From: Clostridia bacterium
GTDB lineage: Bacteria > Bacillota > Clostridia > Christensenellales > CAG-314
NCBI GenBank assembly: GCA_036654455.1
Contig: JAVVRZ010000003.1
Location: 1-64,000 of the forward strand
Direction of reading: 5' to 3'
DNA: 64,000 nt
A model generated the notes under the pieces. The model made no database searches, had not been told where the DNA came from, and worked only from the letters and a program-made list of their open reading frames with translations. Positions 15,876 through 25,383 of the stretch are shown in pieces. Position numbers and translations under genes: made by a program. Numbering within the stretch: position 1 is the stretch's first letter; each line of letters opens with the position of its first letter.

Positions 15876-17159
15876 TTAAGATTTTCTAACAAGTCTTGCT
15901 ACGTAGTAGCCCTCGACATTATCTTCGTAAGGAAGAAATTGTTTGCAAGCTTGATTGATTACATATCCGTCTAGGCTAAACGGCGACAAGGCAAAATTCG
16001 AATGATTTGCAAGAAAAGCGTCAACTATATCTTGGTTCTCTTGTTTGAGTAGCGAACAAGTCGAATATACTAAAATTCCGCCTACTTTTACATATTTTGA
16101 GGCATTTGCTAAAATCTTGCCTTGTATTGCAATTAATTCTTGTAAATTTTGCTCCGTTCTAAATAGTTTAATATCGGGCTTGCCATAAAAGACGCCAAAA
16201 CCCGAACAAGGCGCATCGCATAAAACATAGTCGTAGTTAGAAGCAAAGTTTGGATTAAATTCGGTTGCGTCGCTTTCAACTATATTAAGTCTATTCTCAA
16301 CCCCCATACGTTTAGCGTACGAGGCGATTAAAGAGAGTCTATGCGGATAGATGTCGCAAGCTACAATTCTTGCAGACTTGTTGAGTTGAGCAAGATAAAC
16401 AGCTTTGCCTCCGGGCGCAGAACACAAGTCTAACACTCGGGCTTGACCTACGCAACTAATACATCTTGTTACAAGACAGCTACCTAGCGACATAGCCGTA
16501 TAATACGTTGGGTCAATTCCAATTAACCCGCCTTTTACAAACAAGCAGTCGTCAAGAGGCGACTCAAAAGTTGCGGACTTTTTGTCTTTGACATATTCTA
16601 AAAAGTCGTTAAGACTTATTTTTTCTAAATTAATTCTTATATGCGTATTGTGGTCAAATTTGTGAGAAAGAATTTTAATTGTATCGCTAACGCCGTATTG
16701 TTCGATTAACAATTTCGTAGCGAAAAGTGGAAAAGAATAGTAAATTGATAGATAGGTCGTTTTGTCCTTAGGATAAAATATTTTGTCGGCGGTAAGGGCG
16801 TCATAAATATTACGTAAAGTTGCGTTTACAAAGCCTACAAGTTGAGTTTTGCCTGTTGTTTTAGTAAGTTCGGCGCAGTCGTTGATTACGGCATAAACAG
16901 GTATGGATAAAAATTTTAAACAATAAACGCCTATTTTAAGTATAATTTTTATTACGGGTTTAATTGACTTTGCAAACCCCGAAATAATATATTCTAGGTG
17001 TAAGTTGTTGTCAAGCACGCCATAGACAATCTTAGTCACAAGCGATTTATCCCTGACATTACAGCTAATTAAAGTGTTATTTAGGGCAATCTCGCTATAC
17101 GCTTGTTGCCTAAATATTTGGTCTAAACAATTATAAGAAGCTAAAAAAGCGTTATTCAT
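15876..17159 (-). CDS. rsmB: 16S rRNA m5C967 methyltransferase RsmB
   Basis: About 427 residues. An N-terminal NusB-like RNA-binding domain (1-140) is joined to a Rossmann methyltransferase. The SAM motif is DLCSAPGGKAVYLA, followed by CDAPCSGFG and YSTCSL with the two catalytic cysteines. The start ATG at 17159 overlaps the fmt stop (ATGAATAA), indicating coupled translation. An upstream TTG (17165) is possible but unsupported. The order fmt-rsmB-rlmN is as in B. subtilis. Confidence 0.94.
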   Translation of the reverse strand: MNNAFLASYNCLDQIFRQQAYSEIALNNTLISCNVRDKSLVTKIVYGVLDNNLHLEYIISGFAKSIKPVIKIILKIGVYCLKFLSIPVYAVINDCAELTKTTGKTQLVGFVNATLRNIYDALTADKIFYPKDKTTYLSIYYSFPLFATKLLIEQYGVSDTIKILSHKFDHNTHIRINLEKISLNDFLEYVKDKKSATFESPLDDCLFVKGGLIGIDPTYYTAMSLGSCLVTRCISCVGQARVLDLCSAPGGKAVYLAQLNKSARIVACDIYPHRLSLIASYAKRMGVENRLNIVESDATEFNPNFASNYDYVLCDAPCSGFGVFYGKPDIKLFRTEQNLQELIAIQGKILANASKYVKVGGILVYSTCSLLKQENQDIVDAFLANHSNFALSPFSLDGYVINQACKQFLPYEDNVEGYYVARLVRKS

Positions 17160-18078
17160 TGCCAAATACCATACCCAAACTAACTTTTCTTCCGTTGATA
17201 AAGTCTTTTGCGGTTACAGCCTTATTTCCCTCTAATTGTATAACTTTAAGTCCAACATACCCTTTGCCACAAGCCACGACTATTCTATCCTTTCGTAGTT
17301 CGATTACTTTGCCCGCTTGGTCTTTGCCTATTTGAGCGATTTGCTCGCATTCTATTATTTTTACTCGTCTACCTTGCAAAAAAGTGTATGCCGAAGGCGT
17401 AGGAGAGAGTCCTCTAACTAAATTTACAATTTGATAACTTGGTTTGCTCCAATCGATAAGTTCAAGCGACTTAGTTATTTTACCGCACTTAGTCGCAAGC
17501 GAATTGTTTTGCGGTATAGAAGTAATATCGTTTTGCACAATTAAATCTAGGGCATTTACAATTAAACGGCTAGAAAGCACGCTTAATTTTGCGCTTAAAC
17601 TGCCAAAATTGTCGTCTTTTGAAATTGCTATTTTGCTACTTAATATTACGTCGCCTGCATCAAGAGCAAGAATAGTACGCATTATTGTAACGCCTGTATG
17701 CGTTTCGCCATTGATTAACGCCCAATTAATGGGAGCTGCTCCCCTATATTTAGGTAGTAACGAAGCGTGAACATTTAGCACGCCATATTTTGCTATGCTT
17801 AAAAATTCCTTGCTAAGCATTTGTCCAAAGGCGCAAGTGATTATGACATCGGGGTTAAGCGAAGAAATTTCTTCAATACCAAATTTACTTACGCTACTAT
17901 ATTGTAAAACTGGAATATCTAGCTCGTTTGCCTTTTGTTTTACCGGACAAGGCGTAATTTTATTGCGATTGCCTATTTTATCTAACGGCGTTACTACGGC
18001 TAATATTTCGTGATGTTGACTAAGGTTAACTAGCGGGGCAACGGCGAAGGACGGCGTGCCCATAAATACAATCTTCAT
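17152..18078 (-). CDS. fmt: methionyl-tRNA formyltransferase
   Basis: A 308-residue enzyme formylating initiator Met-tRNA. It begins MKIVFMGTPSFAV with GGGAG 8 nt upstream, which fixes the start at 18078. An open in-frame extension (to 18147) is a decayed repeat of the def 3' end and is rejected. The formyl-THF site HASLLPKYRGAAPINWALINGE is visible. It lies directly after def and works in the same pathway. Confidence 0.95.
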   Translation of the reverse strand: MKIVFMGTPSFAVAPLVNLSQHHEILAVVTPLDKIGNRNKITPCPVKQKANELDIPVLQYSSVSKFGIEEISSLNPDVIITCAFGQMLSKEFLSIAKYGVLNVHASLLPKYRGAAPINWALINGETHTGVTIMRTILALDAGDVILSSKIAISKDDNFGSLSAKLSVLSSRLIVNALDLIVQNDITSIPQNNSLATKCGKITKSLELIDWSKPSYQIVNLVRGLSPTPSAYTFLQGRRVKIIECEQIAQIGKDQAGKVIELRKDRIVVACGKGYVGLKVIQLEGNKAVTAKDFINGRKVSLGMVFGNE

Positions 18079-18101
18079 TATTTCTCCCTTGTGTTTAATG
18101 T

Positions 18102-18200
18102 TTATGCGTTTTGTCAATAAATAATCGTTATTTATGCGTTTTTGCATTTAACAACATTTAATCGTTGCTTATGCGTTTTTGCATTTTGTCAATAAATAAT
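18102..18200. repeat. degenerate repeats derived from the def 3' end
   Basis: The last codons of def and the def-fmt gap share repeated sequence. ATTATTTATTGACAAAA occurs twice on the minus strand, in def and again just before fmt. AAATGCAAAAACGCATAA occurs twice, followed by the variants GCAACGATT and ATAACGATT. A third copy lacks 8 nt. It looks like a small tandem duplication of the gene end. Confidence 0.75.
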
Positions 18201-18613
18201 ATGCCGTCAAGATGGTCTAACTCGTGCAGAAAAGCTCTTGCGGTATAGTTTTCCGCCGTTACGGTTTGCTTTACTCCAAAGCGGTCGAAGTACTCTAAAA
18301 CAATGTTTTGAGGACGCTCGACAACCCCTCGACATTCGGCGACGGACAGGCAACCTTCGTTGTCTACCGACTTACCCGAGTAAGAAACCAAACAAGGATT
18401 GACAACTTCGTAACGTTTATCGTCAATTTCTACTATATATACTCTTTTAAGCACGCCAACTTGAACTGCCGCAAGCCCTAATCCGTCGGCGTGAAGCAAA
18501 GTTTCGTGCAAATCGTCAAGTAATTCGCCTAGATGTTGGTCGAAATTGACTACGGGTTTGCTAATTTTTCTTAAAATTGGGTCTGGACTCTTTAAAATAT
18601 TTCTTCTTGCCAT
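18158..18613 (-). CDS. def: peptide deformylase
   Basis: A 151-residue metallohydrolase removing N-formyl groups from new proteins. The three family motifs are complete: GLGLAAVQVGV, NEGCLSV with the metal Cys, and HELDHLDG with the HExxH metal site. The last residues (MQKRISND) lie in the repeat shared with the fmt leader, so the C-terminus may have been extended or altered by that duplication. It begins 1 nt after the priA stop. Confidence 0.95.
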   Translation of the reverse strand: MARRNILKSPDPILRKISKPVVNFDQHLGELLDDLHETLLHADGLGLAAVQVGVLKRVYIVEIDDKRYEVVNPCLVSYSGKSVDNEGCLSVAECRGVVERPQNIVLEYFDRFGVKQTVTAENYTARAFLHELDHLDGILFIDKMQKRISND

Positions 18614-18614
18614 T

Positions 18615-20807
18615 TTAACTTAAATTTTGCGGATTTCTCTCGCAAAATACTGAAACCTCCTTATCTTGAATATCGGTAGCTTGGTAAATTTGTTGTAGTA
18701 TTTGGTCTGCGCTATCAGCCGACAACTTAATTAAAATTTGATATCGGTGCTTATTCTCTATTCTTTGCAAAGGACATCTCATTCGTTGCAAAAATAAAAA
18801 ATCATTTGGGTAACTTTCTTTAATATTCTCAATTACTGCGTAATGCTTATTGAGTAGGTCTACGCACTTTTGACTTGTTGGGCTAGTATATAATATTCTT
18901 ATAACTTCGGTAAAGGGTGGGAAATTTGTCGCTTCTCTAAGATTTATTTCTTTTTTATAAAAAGCTAAGTAATCTTGGTCTTTGGCAAGTTGCAAACAAT
19001 AGTGCTTTGGGGTATAAGTTTGTAACACTACCTTGCCTACTTGCTTATCTCGTCCGCTTCTACCGCTAACTTGGGTTAGTAATTGGTAAGTCTTTTCGCT
19101 ACTTAAATAATCGCTGTGATACAAACTTTGGTCGCCGTCAAGAATACCTACAAGAGTTACATAGGGAAAGTCGTGTCCTTTGGCTATCATTTGAGTGCCT
19201 ACAAGTATTTGCGCCTTGCGAAGTGAAAAAGCGTCGAGAATACGAACGTGGGACTCTTTGGTTTGAGTGGTGTCAAAATCCATACGCAAGACTTCTACTT
19301 CGGGATAAAGCGTCTTTAAATAGGCGACGACTTGTTCTGTGCCCATTCTGCCCTGCCGTAGTTTATTATTTTTGCATACGGGGCAAACGTCCAAAACTTT
19401 ATATCTATTTTTACAATAATGACATTTAAGCTGGTTGTCTTCTTTGTGGTAAGTTAAGGCTACGTCGCAATCTTTACACTTAGCTACATAACCGCATTTG
19501 GGACACATTAAGAAACTCGAATACCCTCTACGGTTGACAAACAGCATTGCTTGGTTGCCCTTAGCCAAACATTCGTCAAGCTCATTTTTTAAGGTAACCG
19601 AAAACAAAGCGTTGTTGCCCATTCGCATTTCTAGCGACATATCTACAAGCTCTACCTTGGGCAAAGGTCGTTCGTTTATGCGACTAGGCATATTTATCAA
19701 TTTATATTTGCCCTTTGTAGCGTAATAAAACGTATCTAAACTTGGCGTTGCGCTACCTAGCACAAGGCAACAGTTGTTGTATTTGGCTCTAAATTCGGCT
19801 ACTACTTGGGTATCATAACGTGGGTTAGATTGACTAATATAGCTAGAATCGTGTTGTTCGTCAATAATAATAACGCCTAAATTTTGTAAAGGAGCAAAAA
19901 TAGCGCTTCTTGCCCCAACGGCAATGCGAGCCTGCCCTCGTTTAAGCCTTTGCCATTCGTCAAAGCGTTCGCCGACCGATAGTCCGCTATGTAGTATAGC
20001 TACATTTTCGCCAAACCTAGACCTAAATAGTCTAAGCATATTGGGCGTTAAAGATATCTCCGGCACTAACATAATAGCCGTTTTACCGCTAGCTATAACT
20101 TGTTCTATTACTCTTAAATATACTTCGGTCTTACCGCTACCCGTAACTCCAAAAAGAAGATATGGGTCGCTTAAATTTGACATTATTGTATCGTAAGCAT
20201 TTTGTTGGTCGGTAGTTAAAATATGCGCTTGTTTTGTTTGACTTAAAGACTTGTAAGGCGTTCTTTGACGAGGAGTAAAAGAAATATCTATGTAGCCTTT
20301 TTTTGTAAGAGCGTTTAAAGCAACGCCAAACATTTTGTTAAGCGTTATTGTATCTTGACTGCCAACTTCTACTAAATAGTTTATTAATTCTACTTGTTTT
20401 TTTGCTTTTTTACCTAGTTCTATAAGAATTTGCTGACTGGTGTAATTTGTTGAGATACTGGCTGTTTTGCTAAAAACTTCTTTAACTTTGCCTCCACGCA
20501 TTTGAGAAGGGATAAACAGCCTCAACGCATCGATTAGTCGCAAGTGATATTTATATTGTAGGTAGCTTGCAAGCGAGAGCATCTCGGGACTTAACGCCAC
20601 ATATTCGTCAAGCGGTAACAATAGCGATTTAAGCTTATTATCGGGTACGTCGGTATGTTCTTTTTTGCCAACGATAAACCCTTCGATTTGCTTATTTGCA
20701 AAAGGCACAAGCACACGTTGTCCCACGCAAAAAAAGTCTTCGCCATAATAATCGAAAACTTTATCTACGTTGCTACTTGAAATATCTACAATGACTTCGT
20801 ATATCAT
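18615..20807 (-). CDS. priA: primosomal helicase PriA
   Basis: A 730-residue replication-restart helicase. An N-terminal DNA-binding domain comes first, then helicase motif I LFGVTGSGKTEVYLRV (about 220-235). The Walker B motif is DEQH rather than the DEEH I expect. Eight zinc-cluster cysteines follow (CPKCGYVAKCKDC, CHYCKNRYKVLDVCPVC). Helicase motifs V/VI contain GTQMIAKGHDFP and SGRSGRD. The ATG overlaps the coaBC stop by 4 nt (ATGA). Confidence 0.95.
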   Translation of the reverse strand: MIYEVIVDISSSNVDKVFDYYGEDFFCVGQRVLVPFANKQIEGFIVGKKEHTDVPDNKLKSLLLPLDEYVALSPEMLSLASYLQYKYHLRLIDALRLFIPSQMRGGKVKEVFSKTASISTNYTSQQILIELGKKAKKQVELINYLVEVGSQDTITLNKMFGVALNALTKKGYIDISFTPRQRTPYKSLSQTKQAHILTTDQQNAYDTIMSNLSDPYLLFGVTGSGKTEVYLRVIEQVIASGKTAIMLVPEISLTPNMLRLFRSRFGENVAILHSGLSVGERFDEWQRLKRGQARIAVGARSAIFAPLQNLGVIIIDEQHDSSYISQSNPRYDTQVVAEFRAKYNNCCLVLGSATPSLDTFYYATKGKYKLINMPSRINERPLPKVELVDMSLEMRMGNNALFSVTLKNELDECLAKGNQAMLFVNRRGYSSFLMCPKCGYVAKCKDCDVALTYHKEDNQLKCHYCKNRYKVLDVCPVCKNNKLRQGRMGTEQVVAYLKTLYPEVEVLRMDFDTTQTKESHVRILDAFSLRKAQILVGTQMIAKGHDFPYVTLVGILDGDQSLYHSDYLSSEKTYQLLTQVSGRSGRDKQVGKVVLQTYTPKHYCLQLAKDQDYLAFYKKEINLREATNFPPFTEVIRILYTSPTSQKCVDLLNKHYAVIENIKESYPNDFLFLQRMRCPLQRIENKHRYQILIKLSADSADQILQQIYQATDIQDKEVSVFCERNPQNLS

Positions 20808-21982
20808 TTAAGATTGATTATTTTGTCTAATATAATATCGGCAAGGTCAATTTTACTCATACAAGGAAGTTCGGTTTGAGAAGATTTATCGATTAAAGTA
20901 ACTATGTTGGTATCACAGTTAAAACCTGCGCCTAGTTTAGTAACATCGTTAGCTACTACTAGGTCGGCTGACTTATTAATCAGTTTTGCGGTGGCGTTAG
21001 CGACTAAGTCGTTTGTTTCGGCAGAAAAAATTACGAGTTTTTTGTCGCCTTTAATTTTGCCGACGGCTTTTGCTATATCTACATTTTTAACTAGGTTGAG
21101 CGTTAAAACGTTCTCTTTATGTTTTGTTTCTTGGTAATTTTCTACCCTGTAATCGCTTGGGGCTGCCGATTTAATGATAATGTCGGCGTGTTCGAGCTCT
21201 TGCATAACAGCTTCGTACATTTGTTGAGTAGTGTCAACGTTAATAATTTTGCAATTCTTTGGAAGTTCGCAAGAATGTCTACCTAATATTAAAGTGACCT
21301 CAGCCCCCCTATTAATTGCCGAATTTGCTAAGCTTACGCCCATTTTGCCCGAAGAAAAATTGGTTATAAAACGAACGGCGTCTACTTTTTCGATAGTAGC
21401 GCCAGCCGTAACTAAGACTTTTTTACCTAAGTAATCTCGTTTAGGCATTAAAACGTCGACAATAGCGTTAAAAATAATGTCAATGTCGGCAAGTCTACCT
21501 ACGCCTACGTCGCCACAAGCTAATCTACCGCAAGTAGCTTCGACGATAGTCATACCACGCTTTGTAAGCGTTAGAAGATTTTCTTCAAAAGCGGGATTTT
21601 GGTACATATTGCAATTCATTGCAGGCGCTACTATAATAGGACATTTAGTTGCAAGAATAGTGGTAGACAAAAAGTCGTCGGCTATGCCACGAGCAATTTT
21701 ACCGATAATATTTGCCGTCGCAGGAGCAATTACAAAACAATTAGCTTTGTTTGCAAGCGAAATATGTTCAATCTCCCATTCGTTTTGACCGAACAAATCG
21801 GTGATTACTCGGTTGCCCGACAAACTCTCGAAAGTTAGGGGCGAAACAAATTCTGTTGCGTGGGCAGTCATAACGACAATAACATTTGCGTCGGCTTTTT
21901 TAAGTCTGCTTACAAGCTCGCAAGCCTTATAAACGGCTATTCCGCCCGAAACGCCTACTACTACGGTCTTACCTTTAAGCAC
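20804..21982 (-). CDS. coaBC: bifunctional phosphopantothenoylcysteine decarboxylase/synthetase
   Basis: A 392-residue CoA biosynthesis enzyme. The N-terminal flavoprotein CoaC half (1-180) shows GGIAVYKACEL, the HISLANKA His region and PAMNCNMY. The C-terminal CoaB half begins near LVTAGATIEKVDAVRFITNFSS and joins cysteine to 4'-phosphopantothenate. It starts 4 nt after rpoZ and overlaps priA by 4 nt, the B. subtilis order. Confidence 0.95.
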   Translation of the reverse strand: MLKGKTVVVGVSGGIAVYKACELVSRLKKADANVIVVMTAHATEFVSPLTFESLSGNRVITDLFGQNEWEIEHISLANKANCFVIAPATANIIGKIARGIADDFLSTTILATKCPIIVAPAMNCNMYQNPAFEENLLTLTKRGMTIVEATCGRLACGDVGVGRLADIDIIFNAIVDVLMPKRDYLGKKVLVTAGATIEKVDAVRFITNFSSGKMGVSLANSAINRGAEVTLILGRHSCELPKNCKIINVDTTQQMYEAVMQELEHADIIIKSAAPSDYRVENYQETKHKENVLTLNLVKNVDIAKAVGKIKGDKKLVIFSAETNDLVANATAKLINKSADLVVANDVTKLGAGFNCDTNIVTLIDKSSQTELPCMSKIDLADIILDKIINLK

Positions 21983-21986
21983 TCTA

Positions 21987-22184
21987 TTAATCTTCCTTAA
22001 CTATAACTGTCTTGCCCGAAGCAAGTTCTTCCGAAGCGATTGTAATCGCCTTAGCGTTTGTGGTTACGGTTTCTTTTGATAATTTTTCGTTCAATTTCTT
22101 AGCTCTTTTAGAAGTCGAACAGCAAAGAACATATTTGTTGCCTGCAATCTTGGTTAAATCGTCAATAGGTGGTTTTGTAATCAT
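21987..22184 (-). CDS. rpoZ: RNA polymerase omega subunit
   Basis: A 65-residue omega subunit that helps assemble RNA polymerase. Family hallmarks are the PPIDDLTK start and the NKYVLCCSTSKRAKKL helix. AGGAG precedes the ATG. In most Firmicutes gmk lies between yicC and rpoZ; here yicC is followed directly by rpoZ, so gmk must be elsewhere. Confidence 0.92.
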   Translation of the reverse strand: MITKPPIDDLTKIAGNKYVLCCSTSKRAKKLNEKLSKETVTTNAKAITIASEELASGKTVIVKED

Positions 22185-22268
22185 ATTATATCTCCTAAAA
22201 AAATTAGATTTTTTAATTTACTTATAAGTTTGTTATTTATTGTTTTTATTGTTTAATTTATATTAAAG

Positions 22269-23144
22269 TTATTCGATATTTTGGCATTGTTCTCTTAACT
22301 TTTCAATCTCATTTTTGAGGTCTACGCCACTACGAGTTACGGCTAAGTTGTTACATTTACTGCAAATTGTGTTAGCCTCTCGGTTCATTTCTTGTATTAA
22401 AAAGTCAAGTTTGCGCCCGATTGCTATATCGCTAGACAAAAATTTACCGCATTGGTGAATATGACTAGTAAGCCTGTCGAGTTCTTCGTCAATATTGCTA
22501 CGGTCTACAAAAAAAGCGATTTCGTTGACTAACCTTGCTTTGTCTATATCTACGCCGTTTAATGCTTCGGTAAGTCTTATAGAAAGTTTTTCGGCGTATT
22601 CTTTGGCGACCTGGGGAGCGACAAAGCTAATACTATCTTTGCACTTAGATATCTCGGCTAAGCGTTCTTTCATAATTGTCGTAAGTTTCGTACCTTCGTC
22701 AAGACGCATTTTGTTAAGAGCGCAAAGAGCGTTGTTTACACATTCGATTAAAAGTTGATTTAAGTCGTTTTCCTCTTCTTCCTTGACAATATAAGTGAGT
22801 ATATCGGGAGTTTTAACTAAGGCGTTAAGCTGAAAGTCGTTTTTTAGCCCAAATTGTTTGGCAAGTTGATTTGTCTTATCAATTACTTCTTCCGCAAGGG
22901 CAAAGTCAACTACGACTTGCTTGTTGCTTGTATCTCGGTCAATATAATTAATAAATATATCGAGATGCCCTCTTGAAACGCTGTTTGATACGGTCTTTCT
23001 AACTAAGTCTTCGTAAGCGTTAAAAATGCGGGGCATTTTGATATTAATATCAAGATAACGGTGATTTACCGACTTAATCTCGACGGATATTTCTTTACCT
23101 TGTCTTTCAATTCGGCTTTTGCCGAACCCTGTCATACTATTCAT
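22269..23144 (-). CDS. yicC: YicC family endoribonuclease
   Basis: A 291-residue YicC/YloC protein, starting MNSMTGFGKS and ending with the DUF1732-type C-terminus (FLIQEMNREANTICSK). Family members are endoribonucleases linked to RNA turnover. It is the first gene of the leftward operon running through rpoZ, coaBC, priA, def, fmt, rsmB, rlmN and rsgA to rpe. A strong promoter lies about 90 nt upstream. Confidence 0.92.
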   Translation of the reverse strand: MNSMTGFGKSRIERQGKEISVEIKSVNHRYLDINIKMPRIFNAYEDLVRKTVSNSVSRGHLDIFINYIDRDTSNKQVVVDFALAEEVIDKTNQLAKQFGLKNDFQLNALVKTPDILTYIVKEEEENDLNQLLIECVNNALCALNKMRLDEGTKLTTIMKERLAEISKCKDSISFVAPQVAKEYAEKLSIRLTEALNGVDIDKARLVNEIAFFVDRSNIDEELDRLTSHIHQCGKFLSSDIAIGRKLDFLIQEMNREANTICSKCNNLAVTRSGVDLKNEIEKLREQCQNIE

Positions 23145-23230
23145 ATAATTCTTCCTAAATATATTTTACCGTTGGCAACTACATTGATAATTAGCAGTAT
23201 GCAAATTTAATTTGTAAATTACCACATTGT

Positions 23231-23259
23231 ATTATAACACACTTGGTTACTTTTTCCAA
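23231..23259 (-). promoter_or_regulatory. promoter of the yicC-rpe operon
   Basis: Minus-strand TTGGAA, 17-nt spacer, TATAAT. About 87 nt lie between it and the yicC start codon; I see no riboswitch in that leader. Confidence 0.7.
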
Positions 23260-23296
23260 ATAATTAATAATGTTTTATCTATTTTTCAATTAATCT

Positions 23297-25228
23297 TTAA
23301 GAGAGCAACTTGATAAATTCGTCTTCTGTCATTATTTGTATATTTAGCTGTTGAGCTTTTGCAAGCTTGCTACCTGCCTGTTCGCCTACTATTAGGATAT
23401 CTACCGACTTAGAAACGCTAGTTGCAATCTCTCCGCCGTTTTGCTCAATCAACTTTTGGGCTTGTTCTCTTGTGTAATTTGTCAAAACGCCGGTAATAAG
23501 CATTTTTTTGCCTGAAAAGATGCCTACTGCGTTTTCTTTATAGGTTGGAGCTATGCCTAACCTAGCAAGCTCGGCAACTTCGTTTATGTTAAATTCGTCT
23601 TCAAAAAATTGGGCTACTCCCTCGGCTACAATCTCGCCGACTTCGTCTAACCGCATAAGTTCTTCCCTAGTTGCGTGGCTTAACGCTTCTACGCTACCGT
23701 AACGCTTTGCAAGTTGTCTTGCCGAAACTATGCCGATATTATCTATGCCTAGCGCATAAATAAAGTTGGCAAGTTGAACTTTTTTACTTTGCTCTATTGC
23801 GCTAAGTAAGTTGTCTATTCGCTTTTGTTTAAAGCCTTCTAGGTTTGCAAGGTCATTTGAAGTTAATTTATAGAGCTGACTTGCTTGTCTTATATTTAAT
23901 ACTTGGGATAGTTGTTCGGCGGTCTTGCCGGAAAGCCCTACGATATCGGTTGCTGATTTACTTGCGTAGTGAGTTAGCCTAGCTATAATTTGAGCCGAGC
24001 AGTTTAAGTGATTTTGACAAAATATATGCGCCCCTATTGATTTAAGTTCGCTGTTACAAGACGGACAATTTTTAATCAATTCAATTTTTGTAGAATTTTC
24101 ATTCTCTTCTAATATACTTAACACTTCGGGGATAACATCATTGCTACGGCGAATAAGCACAAGACTATTTTTCGACAGCTTTTTTCGTCTTATATCGTCA
24201 AAATTATTAAGAGTAGCCCTTTTAATAGTCGCACCGCATAACTCAACGGGCGAGAGTATGGCAAGCGGTGTAAGTTTGCCGGTACGGCCAACTTGCCAAA
24301 CGCAATCAATCAAAGTTGTGGCGACTTCTTCCGCCTCAAACTTGAAAGCGATAGCCCAACGAGGGAATTTATCGGTATAACCTAGAACTTTTCTTTTTTC
24401 AAAGTCGTCTACCTTGATTACTATGCCGTCAATAAGAAAGTCGTAGTTATCTCTTTCAACTTCTATTCGCTTAATAATTTCTAATATTTCTTGATAATTT
24501 TTTGCTGTTTTAAAAACATCATTTGTTTTAAAAAGATTTTTTTGTAAAAATGCAACCAACTCGACTTGGGAATTAACGCTTGCGACTTCGTTGCCGAGCG
24601 CATACATAATTATGTCAAGATTGCGTTGCATAGACACCTTAGGGTCAAGATTTCTTAACGCCCCGGCAGCTCCGTTACGAGCATTTTTAAGTTGCTGATT
24701 AGGAAAAAGTTTATTATAGTTAGCAAGCGAAGATAATTTCATAATAGCTTCGCCGATAAAAGTAGTTTGCTCTTTGTACCCTATTGTAAGCGGTAAAGTG
24801 CGTACGCACCTAGCTTGGGCGGTGATATTTTCGCCCACTTTGCCGTTGCCCCGTGTAGCGACGGTTTGAAGTAGACCATTATTATAAATTGCCGAAACCG
24901 ACAGCCCGTCATATTTAAGTTCGACCGTATAAGTAACCTTGCCTACGGCTTTTTCAACCTTAGTAGTCCAGTCCTCAATAGCTAAATAAGTTTGCGCTTT
25001 GTCAAGACTATACAGTCTATTAGGGTGAACGTACTGCTCAAACTTCAAGAGAGGCTCACCGCCTACTTTAAGCGTAGGCGAACAAGGCAAAACAATACCG
25101 CTTTCTTTTTCAAGTTTGACTAATTTGTCGTAGAGGGCATCGTAAGTACTGTCGGGAACGCTTGGTTGGTCAAGACAATAGTATTCGTAAGCCCATTTAT
25201 TAAGTTGGTCGATTATTTGTTGCATCAT
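23297..25228 (-). CDS. ligA: NAD-dependent DNA ligase
   Basis: About 643 residues, slightly short for LigA. The adenylated lysine is in ELKYDGLS near residue 105. The zinc finger CPSC...FCQNHLNC is near 400-425. Helix-hairpin-helix repeats and a C-terminal BRCT domain (GIFSGKKMLITG to the end) follow. The start is uncertain: ATG at 25228 or 25225, or a TTG at 25240. GAGG lies about 13 nt before 25228. It is downstream of pcrA as in many Firmicutes, with a tandem repeat between them. Confidence 0.94.
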   Translation of the reverse strand: MMQQIIDQLNKWAYEYYCLDQPSVPDSTYDALYDKLVKLEKESGIVLPCSPTLKVGGEPLLKFEQYVHPNRLYSLDKAQTYLAIEDWTTKVEKAVGKVTYTVELKYDGLSVSAIYNNGLLQTVATRGNGKVGENITAQARCVRTLPLTIGYKEQTTFIGEAIMKLSSLANYNKLFPNQQLKNARNGAAGALRNLDPKVSMQRNLDIIMYALGNEVASVNSQVELVAFLQKNLFKTNDVFKTAKNYQEILEIIKRIEVERDNYDFLIDGIVIKVDDFEKRKVLGYTDKFPRWAIAFKFEAEEVATTLIDCVWQVGRTGKLTPLAILSPVELCGATIKRATLNNFDDIRRKKLSKNSLVLIRRSNDVIPEVLSILEENENSTKIELIKNCPSCNSELKSIGAHIFCQNHLNCSAQIIARLTHYASKSATDIVGLSGKTAEQLSQVLNIRQASQLYKLTSNDLANLEGFKQKRIDNLLSAIEQSKKVQLANFIYALGIDNIGIVSARQLAKRYGSVEALSHATREELMRLDEVGEIVAEGVAQFFEDEFNINEVAELARLGIAPTYKENAVGIFSGKKMLITGVLTNYTREQAQKLIEQNGGEIATSVSKSVDILIVGEQAGSKLAKAQQLNIQIMTEDEFIKLLS

Positions 25229-25250
25229 ATTATGAAACAAACCTCATAAA

Positions 25251-25315
25251 AATATTGTGTAAATAGCGATTTGATTTGCTATAAATATTGTGTTAAATAG
25301 CGATTTTATTTGCTT
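25251..25315. repeat. tandem 32-bp direct repeat between pcrA and ligA
   Basis: Two adjacent copies (25251-25281 and 25284-25315) share AAATATTGTG(T)TAAATAGCG, then ATTT(G/T)ATTTGCT. They differ by one indel and one substitution. Each carries an ATAGC...GCTAT-like dyad. They lie just upstream of the ligA start. Confidence 0.8.
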
Positions 25316-25383
25316 ATTTCGGCGTTTATGTTTTGCCGTTATTTAAGTTATATAACCATTACTAATACTTAAATATTTAGTAA

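Noticed and set aside
18079-18147. Longer Fmt N-terminus
   Set aside because: It consists of the decayed def repeat, and GGGAG sits at the internal ATG that matches Fmt proteins.
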